Source: Aurelia coerulea
Lineage: Eukaryota > Cnidaria > Scyphozoa > Semaeostomeae > Ulmaridae
Direction of reading: 5' to 3'
Assembly (NCBI GenBank): GCA_039566865.1
Contig: CM076948.1
Location: 20,967,001 to 21,031,000, forward strand
Length of the DNA: 64,000 nt
Below the pieces are notes generated by a model. It was not told the origin of the DNA and did no database searches. It was given only the letters and a program-made list of their open reading frames with translations. Positions 45,381-56,622 of the stretch are shown here, one piece after another (the stretch's first letter is position 1; every line of letters begins with the position of its first letter). The position numbers were made by a program, and so were the translations under genes.

Positions 45381-47243
45381 GTAGTATCGGATGACCGACA
45401 AATTTACGAGTTACCGGGTGAGCCAGAAAAAGAAGCTCCACGTTTGAAAAAATTTATACCACCAGAAGTACTGGATGGATTGAAATTAATCAAATTTTTA
45501 CTTGATAGCCGAGAGATTGAGGTGTTCTTGCAATCTTGCTCGCGTTTCATAAGCACTGGAAATCTCGGCAAATTCGACTTTATAAAAATATCATTGTTGT
45601 GAAATGCCTGAAAATGGCCTAGAACACTCGATCAAATAAAAAGAAACTCCTTGCGTAGAACAATAATGAAAGAACGCATTTTCAAGGATGAAAGATGTCG
45701 CCTGCATATTTATTGACATATAGGATTAAAAATCTTTAAATCTGTTTTGAAATTTATAATTTGCATCATTTGAGAGAGATGAAATGCCCGACGTATCGCT
45801 CTCAACAGGATATTACTTACGTATAAATGTTTTCGGCGATATTTTTTAGGAATTTCACAACCAATGAATTTTCGTAAACTTGTATTTACTTATATTCTCA
45901 GATGCGAGAGTATCACAAAAATAGTTTGATCTATTTCCGTTGTTAACTAAAGTTTGAACGATTCAAATTTGTTTCAAAGATAAATTGCAGCTTAGACTCA
46001 CGCGACAACATTGCTCTTGCAGCTTAGACTCTTGCAACATTGCTCATTGCTCTTGCAGCTTAGACTCACGCGATAGTTCCAGTTATTGCAACAACAACAG
46101 CAACAACGACAACACTTTGTGTAGCACTCTTTGGAAAATCAGTTATATCGTCTAAATAATGATTAATTGCACTCTTCGAGGAAGAAACTTTTGAAGTTGC
46201 ATCTCTTGGAATTAAATAGAACTTAGTTTCCATCACATAGAACCAATTTTTGTGACGCTATGATAGTTTCAAAATCAGTGGTCAGGTGTTACATTTGCCC
46301 CGTAACATAGTTGGAGCAATTGCTACAAATCTTTAAAATCATTGCAGATAATTATTGCATGACTCTGTTTTTTCCTTATACAAAATGTAACACCAGGTAG
46401 CAGATTATTGTTCCTTGCTTCAAAAAGAACAAATAGAAAATAAGAACTAAGGCGCGGTCTTTAGTTTTTTTAATTTTGATGCATCAGTTGAAAAGAATTT
46501 AATGGAATGAGAAAAGAAATTTTTGTTCACAAATTTAAACATTTAACTCTAATACTGCATGGACGCACATTGTTCGACCCGATTAGAAACTGAATCAAAA
46601 CTAAGCCATTGGAAGCTTACTAGGGGGCAATTGTAACAGCATGTTACAACTGCCCCCCCCCTGGTCAGCTATCGTTCTTCCCTTTTTTCGCATCTCATAA
46701 GCTGTGGAGCTTAAAAGTTTTAACATATTTTGATCCTAAATGGATGTCATGTATGTGATGTGAAAATTGAATTTTTTCCTAAAGAGCAAAATTTCTTAGA
46801 TGCAAATTTACGGTGAAAGCACGTTTTTACTTGCGTGCTCAAAAACTAGACTCACGAGATAGTCCCAGTTATCGCAACAACAACAGCATCAACGACAACA
46901 ACAACAACATTTTTTTCTCAAACTGAGACTTATGGACTTTCACGAAATTGGGACGAAAAGTTCAAATTCAAGTGACCCCACTGGGGAATCATTTTCATAA
47001 AATCATTTATAGTTGAAGATGATATATTTGATTTTTGTAAACTAAATGTTCTCATCGAAGTTGATATTTAGCCTTACAGGTATGACCAGTGACCATTTAA
47101 GACCAGTGACCATTTTCACAGTCTTTCAAATGTCTATATATCTATAACTGAACTGTTGCTATTTCACTAACAAAGTAGCTAAATCTGTGTGCTAGATTAG
47201 ATATAACAATTCTCCTTACATCCTATTTTGGCTTCTATTCTAG
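45381..47243 (+). other. Intron 2 of the HEPN-NB-ARC gene
   Basis: GT (45381) to AG (47242-47243, after TTGGCTTCTATTCTAG), phase 1. The first 210 bp contain an open frame that looks protein-coding (see findings). Two related CAACAACAACAGCAWCAACG stretches with GACTCACG flanks occur at about 46060-46115 and 46850-46910. CAGCTTAGACTC repeats lie at 45990-46070, and a GGGGGCAATTGTAACA..TGTTACAACTGCCCCC hairpin at 46622-46668. Confidence 0.6.
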
Positions 47244-50200
47244 CACTACGAGAAGATCAGCAAGATTTCAACAACCTTCCTGCTAAAATCAAGCATTTTG
47301 TCGGCAGAGAAAATGAAATCGAAGAAGGCATGAAGAACCTTCGTGACAACAGCCTTGAAAAAATTCTCCTTATACATGGTGGACCATGCTTTGGAAAGTC
47401 TACGCTAGCGATAACTTTAGGCCATAAAATGGTAGACGAAGGACTTAATTTTGCCATATGGATCAGTATGAGAGACATCTCAAGTCAAGATGGATGCCCA
47501 GGGATGGACAAGCTAGCAGAAAAGATTCTTCGTGAATTTGAAATTGACACAAGTGAAATGCGAGATGACATACAGTCTTATCTTGATAAGAAGTTATCAA
47601 TGATTTCAACAAGTGGGAAGAAACTTGTATTGATATTTGACAACGCAGACAGCCTTATTTCGGATAATGATGTCTTTACTCAACTGAAACAGCTTTTAGC
47701 TAATAAAAAGCTGAAAGGTGATATTCAAGCTATGTTCACAACAAGAAAAAATATTACCACAGATGAAGATTATGTTCATGAGATCAAGCTGAGCTGTTTA
47801 AGTACTGATGAGTGCAAGCGTTATTTAGATTTAGCACTAAAAAGTGACACTTTGGTAGAAAGAGAGACATTGATTAATCAGCTTGCTGCTTGGAGCCACG
47901 GCTTACCTTTGGCACTGAAGATTCTTGCTTCAGAAGTGAATGAAAGTGAAGAAAAAGAATGTTTGCTTGAATATCTGAAGGATGTAGAGCAAGATCCTGC
48001 TCAAACAATTAATGAAAATGAGGAGTTTCAAATATTCCGTTTATTCGAAGCATCATTTAGAGGCATGGATACAGGCCAATTAAACCTGATGAAGCTTCTG
48101 GCAGTTTTTCCAAGCAGTTTTTCATATGGATACATGGACAATTTATCAAAATGCGTGAAATTTAAGGCCCGATTGATACAGAAATTGAGAAGGAAGGGAT
48201 TGGTTGAAAGACAAGAACCCTGCTACTTCATACACCCATATTTATGCGAATATGTGCGACAGGAAAAATGGTCATCTGGTGACAAAGAGCTTTACGAAAA
48301 AGCCTACGCAGAAGTTTATCTGAAAAGTCTATTTGAATTAGGGAGCAGATCCCTAGAAAGAGATGCTTCTGCAGAAAGCCGAAGTGAGTTCGTCAATGAA
48401 AGACACAACTTTTTGCATATGATGGCTTCTATCCGGGAGAAAAATGCCGCAGAAAGAAGCGGGACAGAATCTTTGTCGTTCCTCGACGGGATTTTGGATA
48501 GGCAAACATCAGAGTACGTCTCTGTCATGATATTTGTCCTTGGCTTGGTGCATCCTGCTACTTTGATTGACTTTTATGAGGATTGTGAGAGACTTGTCCC
48601 TGAAGAAATGAAACCGAATATTTGGTCTATCAGACATGAACTGAAAATGAAATGTTATGACATGGAACTTCCAAAGCCTGAAGATTACGTCATAGTTGAT
48701 GATTGTGCCTCAGTTCTGATTGATTCAAGAGCCCTTCATGACAAAGTTTGGGAAGCTGAAAAATCAAATAAGATTGTCGATGGAAGCAAAAAGAATTCAC
48801 TTTTAGAAGAGGTTCAAGAATTGGAGAAACGTGCTAGTGAGCTGAAGTGCCCTAAAATGCAGGCATACTTTGGAAGAAAGGTTTGGAAAGATACCGGTAT
48901 CCTTTATAAAAGAAAGAAAAATGATAAAAAAGCTAAGGAAGCATACGAGAATTCTCTAAAGATAAGCCAAGATAAGTTTGGTATAGGCTGGCTGACTTTT
49001 GATTGCTATCAACAGCTTGCTATGTTTTACTTTAAAATAAAGGAAACAGAAAATGCTTTGCGAAATTTTAACAGAGCTGAAGAAGTAGCAGAAGAAATGG
49101 GAGGAAAAAAGGACAAGAAATTCAATGCACACCTGCTTAACAAAGGAAGGTTCTTGGTTTCTACAGGCACACAAGAAAATGTGATTGAAGGGACAGAACT
49201 CCTAAAAAAGGCCCTTGAATTACTTTATCATGACTCTGACTCCAACTATTGGGCTAAAGCAGTGGATTGTCTTGCGACAGTTGATCCCATGTATTATGAC
49301 ATGGTCATGCCATATTTGTGCACTTTAGAATGCCCAAGAAAGCCACTTTTAGAGTTGGTAAGAACAAAATTTGAGTACGAAATCACACTGCTAGAGGACG
49401 ATTTTCATGAACAAAAGATTCAGCAGAAGGGGTTGGCAGCAGTCAATGATTTAAAGAAAGCTCTGGAGCACGTGGGCCTCATTTTGGAAAAGAACAAAGT
49501 TGAGAAAAGCAGGCTACAGTTGCAGGAATTTCGCTCTCTTTGGTGCAAGCTACTGGCTTTTAAAACCAACCATGTTCTAATGTTGAGAGAGAGAGCTCAA
49601 TTTGCTCAACATGCTCTGGATGGGTGGAACGAAGATAACGCAGATGACGTAAAGAGGGAAAGGGCTCGGTTAGAAGATATCATAAAAGAAGCAAAGAACA
49701 TTGATCCAAATCAAGAAGAATTGATACGACGACAACATTTCCTCTTTAAGATGAAGAGGCTTATGGAGAAAGCAGGAAGATCAGAAGAGATGAAAGACAG
49801 GTACCTAAAGTTACTTCAAGACACCGAAGGATATCAAGAGCTTTGGACTCGCTTCGCAAAACCATTACTCATGCACGATTCATCGTGTTTCGAGCTTGTA
49901 TTGCCTTATCTTCAAAGTCAAGAGATCCTCAGTGTGCCACTTCTCAAGCAAGTAACATATATGTTTACAAGCAGAATTGATTCAGTGAAATCCCAAACTG
50001 ACGAGGATACAGTTAACCAAGTCTCGTTACAAGCAATCAATGATCTGAAATCAGCTATAGAGCATGTGATGTCAGTCGAACAAAGAACAAACGATGGCGA
50101 TGAAAATAACAACAAGAACAACAACCTGCCTCTCAATTTGTTTCATTGGAACAAGCTACTAGCCACTCGAACTGATCATTGCCTTACCAACAGTGAACGT

Positions 50201-50902
50201 CGTCCATTTGCAACAGAAGCTTTAAGAATCGCAGCAACAACATCTAACATTAAAGTGGATGACAATCTCAAGAAATCATTGCGTTTCTTGAAGAATTGGT
50301 CAACGAAGGACAGTACGCTTGACCAACTGCAAGTAAGAAAGCAATTTTTAATCGCCAACACCAAAGCATTGCAAAATGCTAATATGCAAGACGAGCTTGA
50401 GCTTAAGTATCATGAATTCCTAAATGATAGTAAGGATTACCCTAATCTTCAGCTTCAACTAATTAAGTATATCCTTCAGCACAAAATCGTATCACAAGAA
50501 ACATATCCAGAGTATTTAAGCATTTTGGTACATCAGGTAACAGAGAAGCGACTTACAAGTGGATGGGATCTTCAAGTAATCATTGACCATTTACCAACCA
50601 CACTCCAACACGACAACAGCCTTCAGTGCCAAAGAGATGGACTTTCCTTGTGTCAGGGCTTAAATAATTTCTTGAAGAGGGTTACAAGAATGGGATTCAG
50701 CCCATATCTTCAAAAGAAATTTGGGTTTCAATTGCTGAAAATGATATGTGTAGATACTGCTGACAATCTGCTCGACATTCGTTCGCGGCGAAGATATGCA
50801 AACGCTGCATTAAACTTAGACAATAGACATCATTTCACAACGAAAGAAGCCAGCTTTACTGAATATAGGCAACAGATAGCAGACATCTTGACAAATATTT
50901 GA
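47244..50902 (+). CDS. HEPN-NB-ARC-TPR gene, exon 3 (NB-ARC ATPase, TPR-like helices, triplicated C-terminal module)
   Basis: Main exon, residues 177-1395, ending at TGA 50900-50902. The frame runs back to 47228, but with no ATG there, fitting a splice acceptor at 47243. NB-ARC signatures, in protein numbering: HFVGRENEIEE (about 194-204); Walker A GGPCFGKST (222-230); Walker B KKLVLIFDNAD (about 302-312); sensor-like MFTTRKN (340-346); GLPLA (396-400); LMKLLAVFP (winged helix, about 458-466); FIHPYLCEYV (505-514). These define a signal-transducing ATPase like Apaf-1 and NLR/R proteins, expected to switch by ADP/ATP exchange and oligomerise in the cytosol. TPR-like helices cover about 711-845. 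Three similar modules of about 200 residues follow (about 812-1001, 1002-1206, 1207-1391). No death, CARD, TIR or membrane segment was seen. Ligand unknown. Confidence 0.9.
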
Positions 50903-51369
50903 TTTTGCAGGGTAACAAAAAGCCTGCAAGCGTTGGAAAATTATGAAAATTCAATTATGTTGCGGATACTTATACTGTAGTTTCTTTTCTATCAAAGTAT
51001 CAAGAACCAAGTCGTTATTTTGTTCTTCCTGGAGAGAGATGATGAATTTACGATGTGAGCAGCCTCGTCCCCAGGGCCTTTTGTGACATTGGGATGGAGA
51101 CAATATGACAGAAGGCCCTGGGGAAAAGGCTGTGGTGTGGGAAACCTGACTTTATGCCGAAGTGTGTTTTAAAACCAGAATACGAAAGCCATTCAAAAAT
51201 TTGCATTATGTTTAAAAGCTGTTTGGTTCTGGACACAAAATACATAAAGAAATTTGCATGATCGGTAATCTCATCAAATAAGTGAAGGTCTTTTTACCTC
51301 CCTGGTATTATTGTTTGTGACCTGATTAGAAACCTTGAACAGTACAACTGTAAGCTAGGCTAGTGAAAG
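50903..51369. other. 3' flank of the HEPN-NB-ARC gene
   Basis: Possible 3' untranslated region. A CCCCAGGGCCTTTTGTG and GAAGGCCCTGGGG inverted pair lies at 51071-51125, part of a repeat word also seen at 59224-59282. No other feature. Confidence 0.4.
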
Positions 51370-51382
51370 CGATGATGATGTT

Positions 51383-51431
<49 letters not shown>

Positions 51432-51505
51432 ATGACAATGATGATGATGATGATGACGACGACAACGACGATTATGATGATGATGAGGACGACGACAATG
51501 AAGAT
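51370..51505 (+). repeat. GAT/GAC trinucleotide microsatellite
   Basis: Long imperfect GAT run with GAC variants. The Met-rich and His-rich frames over it are artefacts. Confidence 0.9.
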
Positions 51506-51610
51506 GATTGTGACTATGAAATGGGGTGACCCTGGGAACTCGAAAATGGTTTTGCTGCACTACTTGTTATTTTAAGCCATTGAATCATTTCATCTTATAA
51601 CATAAATTCG

Positions 51611-51616
51611 AATAAA
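51611..51616 (+). promoter_or_regulatory. Candidate polyadenylation signal AATAAA
   Basis: First AATAAA on the + strand after the stop of the HEPN-NB-ARC gene, about 710 bp downstream. It lies beyond a microsatellite. Could equally be chance in AT-rich sequence. Confidence 0.25.
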
Positions 51617-51742
51617 GCACATTTCGAACAAATCGTTAACTCGAATAATGTTCTGATCCCCTTGAGAGTTTGAGAAAAATTTTCTTCTAATACCTTTTTA
51701 ACTCATTCTAAGTTTAGAATACCATTCTAAGATTTTGCTTTT

Positions 51743-51935
51743 AGGTGAAGGTGAAGGTGAAGTTGCGTTTTTCAGCGCCAGGCGCTGGGATCGCAGAAAT
51801 AGAGCAGACCTAATCGAGTCCGCGAATCCTTGTCATGACGCTCAAGTGATGGGGTCCTACCGGGTATCGAACCCACTCCGCCTGACTGTTCTGGCTGCAA
51901 AGTCAGAGGATTACACCACTGCGCCACAACACCTT
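51743..51935 (-). mobile_element. tRNA-derived SINE
   Basis: On the minus strand, TGGCGCAGTGG (A box, 51926-51916) and GGTTCGATACC (B box, 51873-51863) have pol III promoter spacing in a tRNA-like head. The anticodon arm is too long for a functional tRNA. The body of about 100 bp ends in a CTTCACC-type hexamer tail (GGTGAAGGTGAAGGTGAAG on +, 51743-51762). A mobile SINE rather than a tRNA gene. Confidence 0.65.
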
Positions 51936-52299
51936 TTGATGACATACATCAGAATTTACTAATCGAGAGTCAACTGTACTTTCGTTGATGAATATAAATA
52001 AGGCCATAGATGTCGATTTCTTTTTATTTCAAACAACCATAATAGAGTTAGTGTGCTTAAGAATTTGAGACGGAGACGTAGGAACTTGGGGGGGGGGCAG
52101 CACATGCTCCCTAAGATTTTTCAATAAACAAAGAAATGCCCTTGAAATGCCCCCAAGTTTGAGATGCTTCCTACGTCCTTTAATTTTGGGAACAGTTATC
52201 TTCAAATAGATTGTTAAATTATGCCATTGTCAATTTTGATCTTTATAACGTATGACAACTTACTTATCGAGAATCGATTGAACTTTCTTTGGTGAATGC

Positions 52300-53110
52300 C
52301 TAGATTAGGGATAAGATGTACCGGTTGTCTAAAAAAAGTACGCCTTTTTGACCGAACAAGGAAACAAAAAGATAAAATTTCGGGATTTGCTGAGTTCATA
52401 GCTACATTTGTCGATCTTTAACTTAAATGCACATACTTTGCATTTGGAAATCGTCCACCAAACACCGGAGATGTGAATTTGTAAGGTAATAACTTGGACT
52501 GCACCCGAAACCAGAGGTTTTAAGAAGGGGCCTAGCCATAATTTGACATCACATAAACGTTTTGCAAAATAATTCTTAACTTTAAACTTTAGTTTTTACT
52601 TTTGAAATGAATTATACCTTGAATTGCTTCAATTGTTCTTTAAATGATTTTTCTTTTGCGGAATCGGTCCTTACATTGCATTCCATCCCAAGTGTTTTGC
52701 ATCAAAGACAAGGAAAAGGAGCACATGTACACTTATTATGGAGATGTAGCACTACTTTATCATTTTTACCACATTTTTATTATATTTGTTTTATCAGGGT
52801 CATGCCCGTATTTCTTTTATTCTTTTCAGAAGCAAACAACTGAAAATTGAAGCTTGCAGGTCCTTTGGACACTGTCCATGACACAAATCATGGCTAGGCC
52901 CTTTTTCAAACCTCTGGTGTTGGGTGCACTGTAAATTTTGACTTTGCAAACTTGTATCTCCGGTGTTTGGTGTACGATTTCTAAATGCAAGGTATGTGCA
53001 TCAAAGTAGAAGATTGATACATTTAACTGTGGTCTCAGAGAGTAACGATATCTAATTGTTTTGTTCCTATTTTCAGTCTAAAGGGGGTACTTTTTTGGTA
53101 GATGACTTCT
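52300..53110. repeat. Foldback element, about 0.8 kb
   Basis: 52310-52545 pairs in reverse complement with 52870-53105: for example AAACACCGGAGATGTGAA against TATCTCCGGTGTTTGGTG, and AACCAGAGGTTTTAAGAAGG against CCTTTTTCAAACCTCTGGTG. Related direct copies of flanking sequence occur at 51950-52260 and 53110-53240. No target duplication identified. Confidence 0.5.
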
Positions 53111-54049
53111 TTACTTCGAACATCCATGAATGAGTATGCTTGAGAATCTGAGAATAATTGTCTTCAAGTAGCTTTTAAACTAATGCCATTGTAAATGTTT
53201 GATTGTAATGACGTATGTATGATAACTTTGTTGCGATGCTGGGAGTTCCATATCTTTGCTCCTTTTACAGAGATTGCACAATTACCGTAACGATGACTTG
53301 TTTTGAGACTGATTAGATATCGTCGTTTCTCGTTCGATACAGTAACTCCCCACCTGTAAGAAATGGACATATAAGAAACTGCAGCTTGTCAGCATAGAGA
53401 ATATTTTCTCCTTTATAAGAAACCAGGAGGCCTGATTATTCAAGTTTCTTATAAATGATGCAAAGTTGAAAAAATACTCAACTACATGCCATTTTCTGTG
53501 TAGCTTCGCATACTAAAATTTGTAAAATCTGCTCAACTTCTAGATATACAGTATTTCGGTGGGTGCACCGTATTTCATGTTTGCTTCATCCATAATCATT
53601 TCTTGGGGTATTTTGCATGATCCTTGAATTTAAATGTGGTTTTCTGATGTAAAAGAAAGTTTCCTAATGGACATGTAAGAAATCCGCCAGCCTCATTTGA
53701 AAATATATTTCTCATTGCATATATGAAACCAGATAGCCTGATTTGAAAACTTGAGTTTCTTTTTTTGCGGGGACTTACTGTAGCTATGAAAGAGGGGTAC
53801 TTCGGGGGGGTCCCAATACCACAATACCGCACGAAAAAGACACTAAATACCGCAAAACCGCACCAAAAAATAGCAAAATACCGCAAACGCTAGAGCACTA
53901 AAAACAACCCTGATAATACCGTATGCCGGTCTGTAGCAGTATGATTCTGAATCCACTTCATCAAAATTTGTAGTTTGGTCGAAAAGATCATAGTTAGATG
54001 TTTTACAGACAAAAGTTTGACGTGAGAACGACGGGAAAAGTTTCATTGA
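53111..54049. other. Intergenic, repetitive words only
   Basis: Runs such as AATACCGCAAAACCGCACC (53790-53900) suggest short-period repeats. Nothing else recognised. Confidence 0.35.
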
Positions 54050-54830
54050 TGTGCTTTCAGTAAAACTGCATTGACGGCAGAAATTATGAATATATAGAAC
54101 ATATCATTGTTTTGAATATCGATTCTGCTACATAAGGGCTGACTTTTTCACGAATACGAGATAAAAAGTTTTCTCTGGCTGATGCTTTTTTGTACACATT
54201 TTCCAAATGGTTATCCAAATCTACACCAAAGTACTAGTATGATTTTGTCTCATGAATAACTTTTGATATGATCCATAAAGCACAAAGTCAGTTTTACCCT
54301 TTTTTAAGTTAATGAAAAAGTTAATTATTTTCATCAAGCAGTCTGCAACTTTTTGTATTTCACTGTTAAGTAAATGTTCTATTCAATTTGAGTTCTTTCT
54401 TGCACAATATGAAACAGTATCGTCGGCATACAATATAATGCCAGAAGCATCAGTGAGCGGAATATGGGTGTCGTTGATTATCAACCCAAAGAGAAGGGGC
54501 CCCAGGATGGATCCTTGTATTGTGGTATACTACATGTAACATTTTCTTCGTATGAGCTGGTGTCATCAAAAATTACTTTTGTTTCCTATTAAAGAGAAAT
54601 TCACCTATCCATTGCAATTCCACATCATATATACCATAACTTGGAAATTTTTCCAGCAAGGTGCATGACGTACTGTGTTGAAGGTTTTACGGATGTCAAT
54701 ATAGACAGCACCACCAAGTAACCCTTTTTCCTGCATGTTTCGTAGATCTCCCTTGTCTAAACCCAAGCTGATGTGGGCACAACAGGCCATTCGATTCAAG
54801 GTACTAGGACAGTTGATTATAAATGATCTT
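54050..54830 (-). pseudogene. LINE reverse transcriptase fragment
   Basis: On the minus strand, 54799-54605 gives LDKGDLRN..LLGGAVYIDIRKTFNTVRHA, a degraded DLSKAFDTV block. Then 54520-54410 gives ILGPLLFGLIINDTHIPL and the catalytic ILYADDTV, followed by broken palm and thumb sequence. Stops and shifts throughout. A dead LINE fragment distinct from those at 24339 and 39049. Confidence 0.7.
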
Positions 54831-54973
54831 ATAAACGAGACATTATTTTTTAGGATTTTAAGTTCATACTGATCAGAAGTTTTTAATACATTGAAAGTTG
54901 CATGTATTTCGCTAGTAGAAGTCAGTTTCTTTTTGTACTGTCAAATCTTCAGTAGCCCGTTTTGGTGCACCTG

Positions 54974-55408
54974 AGCATGTTGGATAGTTTTCTTATTCGA
55001 CATATGCCATTGAATGAGAGATTCGGAAACAAAGCTTATTGGGAAAAACAAGCTGCCGACGAGCATTTGATCCTTTCAGCATACAAGTCAAATCTTTCAG
55101 TAGGGCACAGGGAAACCCGCAAATCTTCCAATTTCACGTATAAGCCAATGATATCGTCGTATTCCAATCACATGACTGAAAAAAGGCTTTTAAGACAGCT
55201 TTTTGAGCACCTTCACGAAAATCAAAAAGGGTATTCGACTAGAGCTGGTTTTACCACAAATCGTTTCTACATGCCCCACTCAACATTTATTTTTCTGCAT
55301 TTGGTTAAAAATCTCATCTGGGATCGGCGTACATTGAATTTCATTCCTTCGAAAATTGGCCTAAACCATGTTCAAGAATTTTTCAGGAACGTTGCAAATA
55401 AGATATAG
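54974..55408 (+). CDS. Hypothetical ORF, 144 residues, no known family
   Basis: Open from an ATG at 54974 to a stop at 55408. The product is basic and rich in aromatic residues and His, without Cys clusters, membrane segments or motifs that I recognise. It lies between a LINE relic and a TA-flanked element, so it may be a remnant of a mobile element. Codon use was not tested. Confidence 0.25.
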   Translation, partial: SMLDSFLIRHMPLNERFGNKAYWEKQAADEHLILSAYKSNLSVGHRETRKSSNFTYKPMISSYSNHMTEKRLLRQLFEHLHENQKGYSTRAGFTTNRFYMPHSTFIFLHLVKNLIWDRRTLNFIPSKIGLNHVQEFFRNVANKI

Positions 55409-55850
55409 CTTTCAAAATTTCACATGTTACTTGAAGTATGTTCAGGAATAACATGAACGTATTTGTTTGTGTGATTTTTGAAAAGCCTTCACGAATTAAA
55501 GCTATTTGCTACCAAGAAATCGAATGCGCCTACCTTCACCCGCAGCAGGATCCAAGTAATCGGCAATATATAATTAATAAGTCTCTTTCGCAATAATAAC
55601 CAGCGGAAATAATAACCAGGAAGCAGCTTCTGATTGAGGGGGGCAATTGTTCATAAAACAATAGAGAACAATACACCTAATTAATTTTGTGACGTACCAC
55701 TATTGTTTTCAAAATTATTGGGGCCCCCTGCCCCCCGCTTCCTACGGGCCTGCATATTACTCCGTGAGTTTCTTTTTATGAAATAGATGGTTTTCATTTC
55801 GACAAACGACGTATCTGTAGGGTGTCGGCGGTGGTAATCGAACAGCGGTG

Positions 55851-56277
55851 GTAATCGGACACTTGCGAAAACCGACAGAAAAATATTTTACAAATGAAAT
55901 CCATCAAAGAGGGTGTTTCTTGGTATTGAAAGCTAACATAATAGATAATAAACAACTGTAGGACAAGCCTCACCCTAGCGAACCTATACGTACTACTGTG
56001 GTGGATACGCCATACCTGGGCGGTATATTAACCTTACTGTGGTGGATACGCCATACCGGGGCGGTGTATTATCCTTACTGTGGTGGGGTATCATCCTTAC
56101 TGTGGTGGATACAGCTAGCAGGGGCAGATTAGTGCGTATAGGTTCGCTAGCGTGAGGCTTGTCCTACAGTTGTTTATTATCTATAATGTTAGCTTTCAAT
56201 ACCAAGAAACACCCTCTTTGATGGATTTCATTTGTAAAATACTTTTCTGTCGGTTTTCGCAAGTGTCCGATTACCAC
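55851..56277. repeat. Inverted duplication with arms of about 140 bp
   Basis: 55851-55991 and 56137-56277 are reverse complements with very few differences (for example CAAATGAAATCCATCAAAGA and its complement). They enclose 145 bp with repeated ACTGTGGTGGATACGCCATA units. More copies of that unit lie at 56630-56790 in opposite orientation. Confidence 0.7.
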
Positions 56278-56295
56278 CACAGTAAGGATAATACC

Positions 56296-56622
56296 CCGGG
56301 GGGGGGGGGGGGGTACTTCACATATTTTGGGTACGGGGACGTGCCATCGGGAAGGGTATCGATTTTCACGATTTTGGTATAAGCAACGGTATCGATTTTC
56401 ACGATTTTGGTATAAGGAACGGTATCGATTTTCGCAATTTTGGTTTAAAGAACGATTTTTGTATACTTTTTCGGAAAATTGGTATAAGGTCGGGTGTACT
56501 TTTTCGCAAAATTGGTATAAAGTCGGGTATACTTTTTCGCAAAATTGGTATAAGGAACGGGTATGTTTTTGAAGCTTCGATGGCACGTCCCCGACCAAAA
56601 CCTGGTCAAGTACCCCCCCCGG
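56296..56622. mobile_element. MITE, 327 bp, 9-bp duplication GATAATACC
   Basis: Ends in CCGGGGGG and CCCCCCGG runs; inside lie TTTGGGTACGGGGACGTGCC and its diverged complement. GATAATACC flanks both sides (56287-56295, 56623-56631). The centre has about six to seven diverged units of about 33 bp around GGTATCGATTTTCACGATTT and TTTTCGCAAAATTGGTATAA. A similar end starts near 63913. Confidence 0.65.

Noticed and set aside
47228..47243. Translation start of the NB-ARC protein at 47228
   Set aside because: The codon there is TTG and lies in the polypyrimidine/AG acceptor context (TTGGCTTCTATTCTAG); phase-matched upstream exons supply the start.
51360..51575. His-rich and Met-rich frames
   Set aside because: Products of the GAT/GAC microsatellite.
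51863..51935. Functional tRNA gene on the minus strand
   Set aside because: A and B boxes are present, but the anticodon arm cannot form a 5-bp stem with a 7-base loop, and a SINE body and hexamer tail follow.
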